Of a stretch of DNA of 13,253 bases, positions 1 through 6,612 are shown in pieces. Under the pieces are notes generated by a model. The model worked only from the letters and a program-made list of their open reading frames with translations, was not told the origin of the DNA and searched no databases. The translations under genes were made by a program, and so were the position numbers. The stretch's first letter is position 1. Each line of letters opens with the position of its first letter. Source of the DNA: an uncultured Eubacteriales bacterium (GTDB taxonomy: Bacteria > Bacillota > Clostridia > Christensenellales > Aristaeellaceae); assembly GCA_900553315.1 (NCBI GenBank), contig USCW01000028.1, forward strand, positions 1-13,253, read 5' to 3'.

Positions 1-7
1 AGGAAGC

Positions 8-46
8 GCGAGGGAGGGGCTTCTTGAAAAGAAGCCCCTCCCTTGC
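8..46 (-). terminator. Strong hairpin at the 3' end of the opp operon
   Basis: Arms 8-25 and 29-46 pair almost perfectly (one G-T wobble at 10/44) around a 3-base loop. The oppF stop codon ends at 47, directly next to the hairpin, so on the minus strand it begins right after translation ends. No T-run is visible in the few bases left before the window edge, so it may be an RNA 3'-end stabiliser or a weak terminator rather than a classical intrinsic terminator. Its outer arm, GCGAGGGAGG, is the same as in the hairpin at 4061-4101 and close to that at 12241-12281. Confidence 0.7.
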
Positions 47-973
47 TTACCAATTTTTCCAACGTTGGCATTCTTCATGGTTGGCTAGAATGAAATGACC
101 GGGCTCGATCTCTGACCAGAAGGGCTTATCTGTTTCGTAGTGGTGACAGGATGGGTCGTAGATTTCCAAGACCTTGTGCTTTTCTACGTCGGGATTGGGC
201 TGGGGGATTGCGGAGAGCAGCGCACGCGTGTAGGGGTGTGTCGGATGCTTAAAGAGCGTCTCCGTGTCCGACATTTCAACGATCTCACCCTTGTGTACCA
301 CGGCAATGCGGTCGCAGATGAACCGCATGACGGATAAATCATGACTGATGAAGAGATACGTCAGTCCGCGTTCCTTTTGCAGCTGACTCATCAGATTGAG
401 CACCTGCGCACGAATGGATACGTCCAGCGCGGAAATGGGCTCGTCGGCAATGATGAATTCCGGGTCCATAATCAGCGCCCGGGCAATGCCAATGCGCTGG
501 CGCTGACCACCGGAAAATTCATGCGGAAAACGTGTGGCGAACTCCGGCGGCAAACCCACGGCTCGAAGTGCTTTGTTCACCTTCTCGCTGATTTCGGCCT
601 TGCTCAGCCCGCGCCCCTGTAAGCCCTCGGAGACAATGTAGTCAATCTTCGCACGCTCGTTCAGGCTCGCCATGGGGTCTTGGAAAATCATCTGAATCTT
701 TTGGGTGATCTGCCGATCCAGCTCCTTGCTGATGCGGCCCGTGATCTCTTGCCCGTCAAATTGGATGGAGCCCGCGCTGGCGGGATAGACACGAATAATG
801 CTGCGGCCGATGGTGGTCTTGCCGGAGCCGCTTTCGCCTACAATGCCGAAGGTCTCGCCGCGATATACGTCAAAGCTGACGCCCTTGACGGCACGGAACT
901 TGTGCCGCCCCGAACCGAAGGTTACTTCAAGATCACGAACCTTCAGCACCGTATTTTTTTCATTCGTTGCCAA
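47..973 (-). CDS. oppF: Oligopeptide ABC transporter, ATP-binding protein OppF
   Basis: This is one of the two cytoplasmic ATPases that drive peptide uptake through OppBC. Seen in the 308-residue product: Walker A GESGSGKT at 46-53, Q-loop Gln98 in FQDPMASL, signature FSGGQ at 153-157, Walker B ending in Asp177-Glu178, and H-loop His211. The C-terminal tail (about 255-308) contains HPYTRALLSAIP and EIEPGHFILAN, typical of OppF/AmiF proteins of Gram-positive bacteria. The start is a TTG at 971-973, placed by a GGGAGGG ribosome binding site at 981-987; the nearby ATG is out of frame. The gene overlaps the end of oppD by 14 bases, so translation is probably coupled. DppF is the alternative name; the tail favours OppF/AmiF. 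Confidence 0.93.
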   Translation of the reverse strand: MATNEKNTVLKVRDLEVTFGSGRHKFRAVKGVSFDVYRGETFGIVGESGSGKTTIGRSIIRVYPASAGSIQFDGQEITGRISKELDRQITQKIQMIFQDPMASLNERAKIDYIVSEGLQGRGLSKAEISEKVNKALRAVGLPPEFATRFPHEFSGGQRQRIGIARALIMDPEFIIADEPISALDVSIRAQVLNLMSQLQKERGLTYLFISHDLSVMRFICDRIAVVHKGEIVEMSDTETLFKHPTHPYTRALLSAIPQPNPDVEKHKVLEIYDPSCHHYETDKPFWSEIEPGHFILANHEECQRWKNW

Positions 974-2066
974 CTGTGTTCCCTCCCAACTGCTTTAATT
1001 TGCGGATGGCCTCGGGAGGCTCCACCTTGGGGGCACGGGGGTCAAGCAGCCACGTGCGTGCCTTGTGGGTGGGGGACACGTCGAAATAGGGCGGCTGTTC
1101 GATGCGGTCGATGGTCAGGGCATGGGGATTGCGGGGCGCAAACGCGTCCCCGTGAATCTCCTGAAACAGATTGGGCGGCGTGCCCTTGATGGAATAGAGC
1201 TCCTCGCCCCGGTGTCCCAGCTGGGGCAGGGAGGAGAGCAGCGCCCATGTGTAGGGATGATGCGGGTCGTAGAAGATTTCATTCACCAGACCGATCTCCA
1301 CAATGTCGCCCGCATACATCACGGCCACGCGCTCGGCAATGTTGGCGACCACGCCTAAATCGTGGGTGATAAAAATGATGGTCAGGTGATACTTTTTCTT
1401 CAGCTCCTTGAGCAGATTCAGCACCTGCGCCTGAATGGTCACGTCCAGCGCCGTGGTGGGCTCGTCGCAGATGAGAATCTTCGGACGGCACGCAATGGCA
1501 ATGGCGATTACGATGCGCTGACGCATACCGCCGCTCAGCTCGTGCGGATACTGCTTGTAGCGCCGCTCGGGGTCGTCAATGCGTACATCCCGCAAAATGG
1601 CGATGGCGGCTTCCTTGGCGGCCTTGCCCTTCAAGTGCTGATGCAGCTCCAAGGCCTCGAGAATCTGCTTGCCGATGGACTTCAGCGGGTTCAGGCTGGT
1701 CATGGGGTCCTGCGGGATCATGCAGATTTCGCTGCCGCGAATCTTCAGCCAGTCGGCCTCCCTGCTCAGACGGGTCAAGTCTACGTAGGTGCGGCCCTCC
1801 TCATCGTCGGCGGTGGCGGGGTGTCCCACAAACTTGGCGGGTGCGCCGTAATAGCGGATTTCGCCCACGTCCACAAAGCCGTTGCCGTCCAATAGGCCGA
1901 TGAAGTTCTTGTTTAATACGCTCTTGCCGGAGCCGCTTTCGCCCACGATAGCGAGAGATTCGCCCTCGTAAACGTCCAGCGTAATGCCGCGCAGGGCGTG
2001 CAGCGTTCGTCCGCGCAGACGGAATTTCACGTGCAGATCGCGCACGGAGAGAATAGGTTCCTGCAT
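960..2066 (-). CDS. oppD: Oligopeptide ABC transporter, ATP-binding protein OppD
   Basis: This is the partner ATPase of OppF in the peptide importer. The 368-residue product has Walker A GESGSGKS at 42-49, Q-loop Gln119 in IPQDPMTSLNP, signature LSGGM at 177-181, Walker B with Asp201-Glu202 and H-loop His235. An insertion between Walker A and the Q-loop (about 62-108) and the tail APRNPHALTID...RAPKVEPP match the AmiE/OppD type of Gram-positive bacteria. The four C-terminal cysteines that carry an iron-sulfur cluster in some OppD/DppD proteins are absent (see finding). The ATG at 2064-2066 was chosen over an ATG 20 codons upstream because it has an AAGGAAGG site at 2075-2084 and because the longer form would overlap oppC. 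The gap to oppC is 19 bases. Confidence 0.93.
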   Translation of the reverse strand: MQEPILSVRDLHVKFRLRGRTLHALRGITLDVYEGESLAIVGESGSGKSVLNKNFIGLLDGNGFVDVGEIRYYGAPAKFVGHPATADDEEGRTYVDLTRLSREADWLKIRGSEICMIPQDPMTSLNPLKSIGKQILEALELHQHLKGKAAKEAAIAILRDVRIDDPERRYKQYPHELSGGMRQRIVIAIAIACRPKILICDEPTTALDVTIQAQVLNLLKELKKKYHLTIIFITHDLGVVANIAERVAVMYAGDIVEIGLVNEIFYDPHHPYTWALLSSLPQLGHRGEELYSIKGTPPNLFQEIHGDAFAPRNPHALTIDRIEQPPYFDVSPTHKARTWLLDPRAPKVEPPEAIRKLKQLGGNTVGNE

Positions 2067-2085
2067 GTTGACTGCCTTCCTTCCG

Positions 2086-3087
2086 TCAAATGTGGTTCTT
2101 CGGATCGGCGGCGTCGGAGAAGGCATTGCCGATCATGTAAAAAGAAATCGTAACGATGGAAAGAATAATGGTGGGGTAGATCAGCTGATAGCGGAGGTTG
2201 GGGCTCATCATCAGCTTGCGGCCCTCGTTGATGAGGTTGCCCAGGCTGGGTACCGTGGCGGGGAGGCCGAGGCCGATATAGGTGATGAACACCTCCGAGC
2301 CGATCGCGCCGGGAATGGACAGCGCTACCCGCAGCATGATGACCGACACCAGATAGGGCAGCAGGTTCTTGACGATGATGCGCCAGGTGCTGGTGCCAAG
2401 ACAGCGGGACGCAATATTGTAGTCACGGTCGCGGATGATGAGAATCTGGTTGCGGATGAACCGCGCCATGCCGATCCAGCCGGTGATGGACATGGCGAAA
2501 ATGATGGTGCCCACGCCGGGCTTCAGAATGAAGGAAACAAGGATCAGGATGATGGTGCTGGGAATGTTGTCCAGCACATTGTAGATTTCCGTGAACAGCA
2601 CGTCCAGCTTGCGGACATAGCCCCACAGCACGCCCATCAAAATGCCCACCGCTGCCTCGATCAAGGCACAGGTAAGGCCGATGAACAGGGACGTGCGGGT
2701 GCCGCTCCACAGCCGTGCCCACAGGTCTTGTCCGATGGAGTTGGTGCCCAGCCAATGCTCGGCGGAGGGCTGTTTGTTCTTCAGGGGCAGTCCGTTGGCG
2801 CCGTTGTTGACGGCGAATGCGTCATACTGCCCGGGCAGTATCGGTTGGATGAAGGTGAAGATGACGATGGAAAGCATCAGCACCAGCAGGAACATGGCAA
2901 CCTTGTTCTTGCTGAAGGCGTGGAGCGTGGAGCGCCAATAGGAATAGTTGCTGGCGCCGGTCTGCTCGGCCTCCTCCTCGTCAAAGGGAGCAAAGGAGAA
3001 AAGCTCCTGATCGTTTAGGTCACGCTTGAGCTGCTCACTCAGGCTGGTTTCCAGCGCGTCTACTTTCGGATGCTTCAAGATGGCCAT
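2086..3087 (-). CDS. oppC: Oligopeptide ABC transporter permease OppC
   Basis: This is an inner-membrane permease subunit that pairs with OppB to form the peptide channel. The 333-residue product begins with a charged cytoplasmic region (about 1-60). A first membrane segment follows at roughly 62-82, then an external stretch with HWLGTNSIGQDLWARL (about 111-126), the conserved OppC/DppC signature just before the core permease domain. At least four more hydrophobic segments follow. The cytoplasmic coupling loop that contacts the ATPases is seen as NIASRCLGTSTW (EAA-type motif). The ATG at 3085-3087 shares one base with the oppB stop (TGATG), and a GGGAGG site sits at 3097-3102, which indicates translational coupling. 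Confidence 0.93.
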   Translation of the reverse strand: MAILKHPKVDALETSLSEQLKRDLNDQELFSFAPFDEEEAEQTGASNYSYWRSTLHAFSKNKVAMFLLVLMLSIVIFTFIQPILPGQYDAFAVNNGANGLPLKNKQPSAEHWLGTNSIGQDLWARLWSGTRTSLFIGLTCALIEAAVGILMGVLWGYVRKLDVLFTEIYNVLDNIPSTIILILVSFILKPGVGTIIFAMSITGWIGMARFIRNQILIIRDRDYNIASRCLGTSTWRIIVKNLLPYLVSVIMLRVALSIPGAIGSEVFITYIGLGLPATVPSLGNLINEGRKLMMSPNLRYQLIYPTIILSIVTISFYMIGNAFSDAADPKNHI

Positions 3088-4031
3088 CAGCGCTCGCCTC
3101 CCTTCTTGGTCAGGTTGATCCGCGGATCAAACAGCGCCATCATCAGGTCGCCCAGCAGAAGGCCGATGATGCCCACCGTGGCGTACAGCAGCACGATCCC
3201 CAATACCATGGCGTTGTCCTGCTTCTTCACAACGTCCACCAGCAGACCGCCCATGCCGGGAATGGAGTACAGGGACTCGATATAAATGGAGCCGATAACT
3301 GTGTTCAGGAAGGACGTGGGCAGATACTGCGCCATGGGCACAAAGGCATTGCGGAACACGTGGCCGAAGAAGATTTTGTTTTCGCTCACGCCCTTGATGC
3401 GGGCGAGGGTGATATAATCCTTCTTGCTTTCGTCCACCATATAGCGCCGCAGCCACATGGCATAATAGGCGATATTGCCCAGCGACATGGAGAACACCGG
3501 GAGAATCCAGCTGCTTGGCTGATCGGCCTTGAACAGCATACTGATCCCCAGCCATTCCGTGCCGTAGAGCTGAATGAACAGATAATAAACAGCGGAAGGA
3601 ACCGCTTCAATCAATACAATGAATGCCGCGCCCAGATTGTCGAAGAATTTGCCCTTATACTTGGCCATAAACGTGCCCATGGGCAGACCCACCAGCATCG
3701 ACAGCAGCAGCGACAGAGAACCCAGTTTAATGGAGACGGGGATCTTTGGCGCGAGAATTTCCGTCACGGGGACGTTGTTGCGGTAGACCCGGGAAATGCC
3801 AAGATCGCCCTTCAAAATTAAATTTTTGAAAAAGTTAAAGAGCTGCACAAGCAGGGGCAGATCCAGCCCCATCTGATGCAGACCGTTCTGAATCTGCGCC
3901 TCGGTCATTTTCTCAATGTTGGGGAAATAGCCGTCGATCGGCATCTGGCGCACCAGAATAAACACGATGGACAGAATAATAAACAGCGTCAGGATGGAAC
4001 GCAGGAATCTTTTTCCAAGGTATCGTGCCAC
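3087..4031 (-). CDS. oppB: Oligopeptide ABC transporter permease OppB
   Basis: This is the second permease subunit of the peptide importer. The 314-residue product has an N-terminal membrane segment (about 9-28), an external region containing GDLGISRVYRNNVPV (the usual GDLG...PV pattern), several further membrane segments, and the coupling loop YITLARIKGVSENKIFFGH (an EAA-type motif). It ends with a hydrophobic segment and the usual DPRI motif. The length is normal for OppB/DppB and lacks the large external insert of the AmiC subtype. The start is a GTG at 4029-4031 with an AGAGGA site eight bases upstream. It lies 135 bases after oppA with a hairpin between them. Confidence 0.92.
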   Translation of the reverse strand: MARYLGKRFLRSILTLFIILSIVFILVRQMPIDGYFPNIEKMTEAQIQNGLHQMGLDLPLLVQLFNFFKNLILKGDLGISRVYRNNVPVTEILAPKIPVSIKLGSLSLLLSMLVGLPMGTFMAKYKGKFFDNLGAAFIVLIEAVPSAVYYLFIQLYGTEWLGISMLFKADQPSSWILPVFSMSLGNIAYYAMWLRRYMVDESKKDYITLARIKGVSENKIFFGHVFRNAFVPMAQYLPTSFLNTVIGSIYIESLYSIPGMGGLLVDVVKKQDNAMVLGIVLLYATVGIIGLLLGDLMMALFDPRINLTKKGGER

Positions 4032-4048
4032 GTTTGTCGTCCTCTCTG

Positions 4049-4101
4049 AAAAAAGGATAGGCGAGGGAGGCGGCCTCCAACGGCGGAGGCTCCTCCCTCG
4101 C
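4049..4101 (-). terminator. Intercistronic hairpin plus T-run between oppA and oppB
   Basis: Outer arms 4061-4070 and 4092-4101 pair perfectly, an inner stem pairs 4073-4078 with 4085-4090, and the loop is six bases. Reading the minus strand, the stem is followed after six bases by six T residues (4054-4049), then the oppB ribosome binding site. This gives a leaky terminator or mRNA-stabilising hairpin that would raise OppA relative to the membrane subunits, a well-known arrangement for binding-protein operons. The strength of termination is inferred only. Confidence 0.75.
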
Positions 4102-4166
4102 GGTATGTCAGAATAAACGCTCCTTGCGACCGTATGGATGGCAAACGTCGCACGGATGGGGAAGTC

Positions 4167-6008
4167 TTACTTGCCCATGGCGGTCAGCCAAGCCTGATAA
4201 GCTTCCTGATATTCCTCCGCGGAGATGAAATTCTCGTGCAGCGTCTGATACTTGAACCGGGTGTTGCTCACGCCGCAGGGAGAATACGGACCCTCGAAGA
4301 TGTTCAGCTTCGTCACCTGATAGCTGGCGGCCTCCACGTTGTAGGGGATGACCATGGCGTTTTCGATCAGCATGGCCTCCGCCTCGGCGAACTTGTTGTA
4401 GCGGTCGCTGATGTCGGCGGTGCTGTTCTGCGCATCTTCGACGGCGGCGTAGTAGGCTTCCAGCAGGGTCTTGGTCTCAGTGCAGTCGCTGTCCAGCATC
4501 ATGTCCATCTTGTTGTAGCTGTTGCCGGTATGCAGACCGGTCTCGCTGCTGATCTTTTCGGAGAAGGGAGAGGCCCAAGTCAGCGGGTCGGCGTAGTCAG
4601 CGCCCCAGTTGCAGCGCATCATGCTGAACACGCCCGCACGGCGGGTAGCGGACAGGAAGGATTCGGAGGGGCCGGCGTACAGCTCGACATTAATGTAATC
4701 GGTGCCCAGCACGCCTTCCAACTGCTGCTTGAACAGAATGCACTCATTCTCCCAGTCAGTGGTGCCGCTCTTGTAGGTCAGCACGATGGTCACGGGGAAG
4801 GTCGCACCCGCGGCGGTCAGCTCTTCAACAGCCTTGGCCTTGTATTCCAGCGCCTTGTCCGCGTTGAAGAAATACTGATCGATGTCCGCAAAGGCATCCA
4901 GCGTGGAATAGTCCTTGCCGTCCACCGCGCAGAAGGTGGAGGGGGTGATGGTGTTTTGCAGCAGGGACTCAGGATCGTCGGGCTCCAGCGCACGCATGAC
5001 GTAGGTGCGGTCAAAGGCGCTCATGATGGAATGACGGAAGTTGCTGTTGTTCACCGCGATGCGCCAGTTGTCGGGGCCGTACTCGGCGTCGTACTGGGGA
5101 TCGAAGTTGAAGCAGTAGAAGTAGCTGTAATCGGGAATGATGCGGCCGCGGCTGATGATGTCGGGATAGTTTGCCTGCCAGTCGTCGATGATGTCGTTGC
5201 TCAGGTCGGCGTAGTCCACCTCGCCGCGCAGGGCCATGGTGGGGGCCAGCGTGGCTGCCTCAGCGTTGTAAATGCGGCTGATGCCGTCCAGCTTCACATT
5301 GTCCGCATCCCAGTTGTTGGCGTTTTTGACATAGGTATGCTTTACCTGCGGTTCAAACTCGGTGAGGATGAACGCACCGTTGTAGTACATCTTGTCGTTG
5401 GAGGTGGCAAACTCGGCGCCCAGCTCCTCCAGCTGCGGACCGTAGGCGGGCATGAAGCTGCCGTAGGTCATGCAGGAGAGCAGGTAGGGAGTGGGCTGGG
5501 ACAGCGTATATTGCAGGGTGTAATCGTCCAGCGCCTTTACGCCGACCTCGGCGAAATCGGTGATCTCGCCCTCATAATAAGCGGCGGCGTTCAGAATATT
5601 GGCTTCCTCGAACATATACTCCACGCTGGAATCATATTCGGGAGTCAGCACATATTTGGCGGCGGCCACAAAGTCGTTGGCAGTCACGTCCGCCACCTCG
5701 GCGCAGGTGTAGTCGTACCACTTCTGGCCTTGACGCAGATGGAAGGTCCACGTGAGCTGGTCCTCGGAGGTCTCCCAGCTTTCCGCCAGACCGGGAACGA
5801 TTTCACCGATGCTGTTGTATTCAATCAGGGTGTCCACCGTGTTCGCACCCACGGTCAAATCCCACGTGGTGCCGGAGGTCAGATAATTCAGGGTGGAGAC
5901 CTCGGAGCCATACAGCGCGGTATAGACGTTCCCCTCTGCGGAGGCGGGCAGGAGCATTGCGCCGAGCGCAAGCGTCAGGGTGAGCAGACAAGCAAGCAGC
6001 TTTTTCAT
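4167..6008 (-). CDS. oppA: Oligopeptide-binding protein OppA (SBP family 5), non-lipoprotein form
   Basis: This is the extracytoplasmic binding protein that captures peptides for OppBCDF. The 613-residue product starts with MKK, a Leu/Ala-rich core and a type-I cleavage site near PASA-EG (after about residue 24). The mature part shows the SBP_bac_5 pattern: early ALYGSEVSTLNYL, then GLAESWE...LTWTFHLRQGQKW, and a late RCNWGADYADPLTW. The length is normal for peptide binders. The ATG at 6006-6008 is fixed by AGGAGG at 6018-6023; an upstream in-frame ATG would add 34 residues of non-signal character. There is no usable lipobox, which is odd for a Gram-positive binding protein (see finding). The mature protein keeps several cysteines. 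It is the first gene of the operon, with a promoter at 6096-6124. Confidence 0.93.
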   Translation of the reverse strand: MKKLLACLLTLTLALGAMLLPASAEGNVYTALYGSEVSTLNYLTSGTTWDLTVGANTVDTLIEYNSIGEIVPGLAESWETSEDQLTWTFHLRQGQKWYDYTCAEVADVTANDFVAAAKYVLTPEYDSSVEYMFEEANILNAAAYYEGEITDFAEVGVKALDDYTLQYTLSQPTPYLLSCMTYGSFMPAYGPQLEELGAEFATSNDKMYYNGAFILTEFEPQVKHTYVKNANNWDADNVKLDGISRIYNAEAATLAPTMALRGEVDYADLSNDIIDDWQANYPDIISRGRIIPDYSYFYCFNFDPQYDAEYGPDNWRIAVNNSNFRHSIMSAFDRTYVMRALEPDDPESLLQNTITPSTFCAVDGKDYSTLDAFADIDQYFFNADKALEYKAKAVEELTAAGATFPVTIVLTYKSGTTDWENECILFKQQLEGVLGTDYINVELYAGPSESFLSATRRAGVFSMMRCNWGADYADPLTWASPFSEKISSETGLHTGNSYNKMDMMLDSDCTETKTLLEAYYAAVEDAQNSTADISDRYNKFAEAEAMLIENAMVIPYNVEAASYQVTKLNIFEGPYSPCGVSNTRFKYQTLHENFISAEEYQEAYQAWLTAMGK

Positions 6009-6017
6009 GGGGAAAAA

Positions 6018-6023
6018 CCTCCT
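6018..6023 (-). promoter_or_regulatory. Ribosome binding site that sets the oppA start
   Basis: A perfect AGGAGG on the minus strand, nine bases before the ATG at 6006-6008. It decides the start against the longer open frame beginning at 6110, whose extra 34 residues would mask the signal peptide. Confidence 0.9.
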
Positions 6024-6095
6024 ATCAATCATTTGCTGCGGACAGCCGCGGCAGGGCACGTTCTCCGCCGGAGCAGCTCCGCGCCACATAGCCAA

Positions 6096-6124
6096 AGGAT
6101 ACAGCCGCACAGAGGCCGTGTCAA
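6096..6124 (-). promoter_or_regulatory. Sigma-A-type promoter of the opp operon
   Basis: On the minus strand there is a perfect TTGACA (-35) at 6119-6124, a 17-base spacer, and TATCCT (-10, 4 of 6) at 6096-6101. The transcript would start near 6089 and carry a leader of roughly 80 bases before oppA. The leader contains a short palindrome GGAGCAGCTCC at 6070-6080 but no riboswitch that I recognise. Confidence 0.8.
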
Positions 6125-6307
6125 GAGCAGAAATGCATTTTTAATGTTCTAAACTTGCATAGCTGTTATCGGGAAAAGAAAATTCCGCAGGAAATCGCAG
6201 AATCTATGCCCGAAAGATACAATGCACATGAATTTTTACAGTTTCATTCCACCATGCAGGGAAAGGAGACGCGGATAGCGAAGCATTGCGAGGGAGGTAA
6301 CCTTTCT

Positions 6308-6502
6308 GTGTGCGATCATATAGCTCGGAGAAGCGCTCACTCTCAGGTGGAACCAACTATGAAGAAAGGCGCACCTCAAGCACAGCGCCTCCAGTGTAGG
6401 AAGGTCGCGGCGGCTCTGTCAGCCGCCGTGACCACAACCAAGCATATCGGAGACGCGCCCAACTCACAGGCGGAACCAACGAAGAAGAACGGCGCACCTT
6501 AA
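6308..6502 (+). CDS. Doubtful small ORF with an internal peptide repeat
   Basis: A possible 64-residue product starting with GTG at 6308, ten bases after GGGAGG (6292-6297). It contains the element SQVEPTMKKGAP near residue 15 and again as SQAEPTKKNGAP at its C-terminus, just before the stop. The two copies lie 123 bases (41 codons) apart, so they stay in frame. Against it: no family is recognised, the start is GTG, composition is basic and low in hydrophobics, and the DNA around it looks like a repeat-bearing intergenic region. More likely non-coding than coding. Confidence 0.2.
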   Translation: MCDHIARRSAHSQVEPTMKKGAPQAQRLQCRKVAAALSAAVTTTKHIGDAPNSQAEPTKKNGAP

Positions 6503-6511
6503 ACGCAAGCT
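6325..6511 (+). repeat. Pair of imperfect direct repeats, about 123 bases apart
   Basis: Copy 1 begins at 6325 and copy 2 at 6447, each about 60 bases. Shared blocks are TCGGAGA, GGAACCAAC (6349-6357 and 6472-6480), GAAGAA, and GGCGCACCT (6368-6376 and 6491-6499). Differences are small insertions, for example TAT only in copy 1. The spacer between the copies holds the stem-loop at 6404-6432. The second copy runs almost directly into the hairpin repeat at 6513. No known repeat family is recognised. Confidence 0.7.
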
Positions 6512-6512
6512 G

Positions 6513-6581
6513 CTCTTCGGGAGCGGGGGTCTGGGGGAGAGGCGCTTCTCTCAGAGAAGCGGCCTCTCCCCCGGAATCTCC
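6513..6581 (+). repeat. 69-base hairpin repeat, copy 1
   Basis: This element is the same as 10749-10817 except at three positions (6524, 6552, 6573). Its core folds into a long hairpin: 6533-6551 pairs with 6553-6572 apart from one unpaired base at 6562, leaving almost no loop. No T-run follows, so it is not a classical terminator for plus-strand transcription. It lies 31 bases before the start codon at 6613, so if transcription begins further upstream it would form the 5' leader of the peptidase operon. Confidence 0.85.
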
Positions 6582-6612
6582 GTAAAACTAACATGATAAT
6601 AGGAGTGATTTT

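Larger units (their letters stand above)
6125..6512. other. Intergenic region between divergent opp operon and peptidase operon
   Basis: The stretch from the opp promoter to the hairpin repeat carries no recognisable gene. It holds the direct repeats described separately at 6325-6385 and 6447-6511, and a hairpin between them: 6404-6415 pairs with 6421-6432 (12 pairs, one G-T wobble) around CTGTC. An open frame runs through it, from a TTG at 6155 or better a GTG at 6308, to TAA at 6502. I find no convincing plus-strand promoter here, although one must exist upstream of the gene at 6613. Confidence 0.6.

Noticed and set aside
1984..3018. Plus-strand open frame of 344 codons opposite oppC/oppD
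   Set aside because: Antisense shadow; composition is low-complexity (Gly, Asp, His, Gln rich) and no domain is seen.
5985..6008. LLAC near the OppA N-terminus as a lipobox
   Set aside because: The Cys is residue 7, with only MKK before the four-residue match and the hydrophobic core after it, so lipoprotein signal peptidase could not use it.
4134..6152. Plus-strand open frame of 672 codons opposite oppA
   Set aside because: It lies wholly antisense to a clear binding-protein gene, has no ribosome binding site or family motif, and is the usual artefact of GC-rich codon use on the opposite strand.
6325..6511. Possible CRISPR-like repeat pair
   Set aside because: Only two copies, imperfect and too long, with a structured spacer and no cas genes.
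6595..6600. GATAAT as the -10 box of the peptidase operon
   Set aside because: It directly abuts the ribosome binding site at 6601-6605, so the transcript would begin at or past that site, and no -35 is seen at the right distance.
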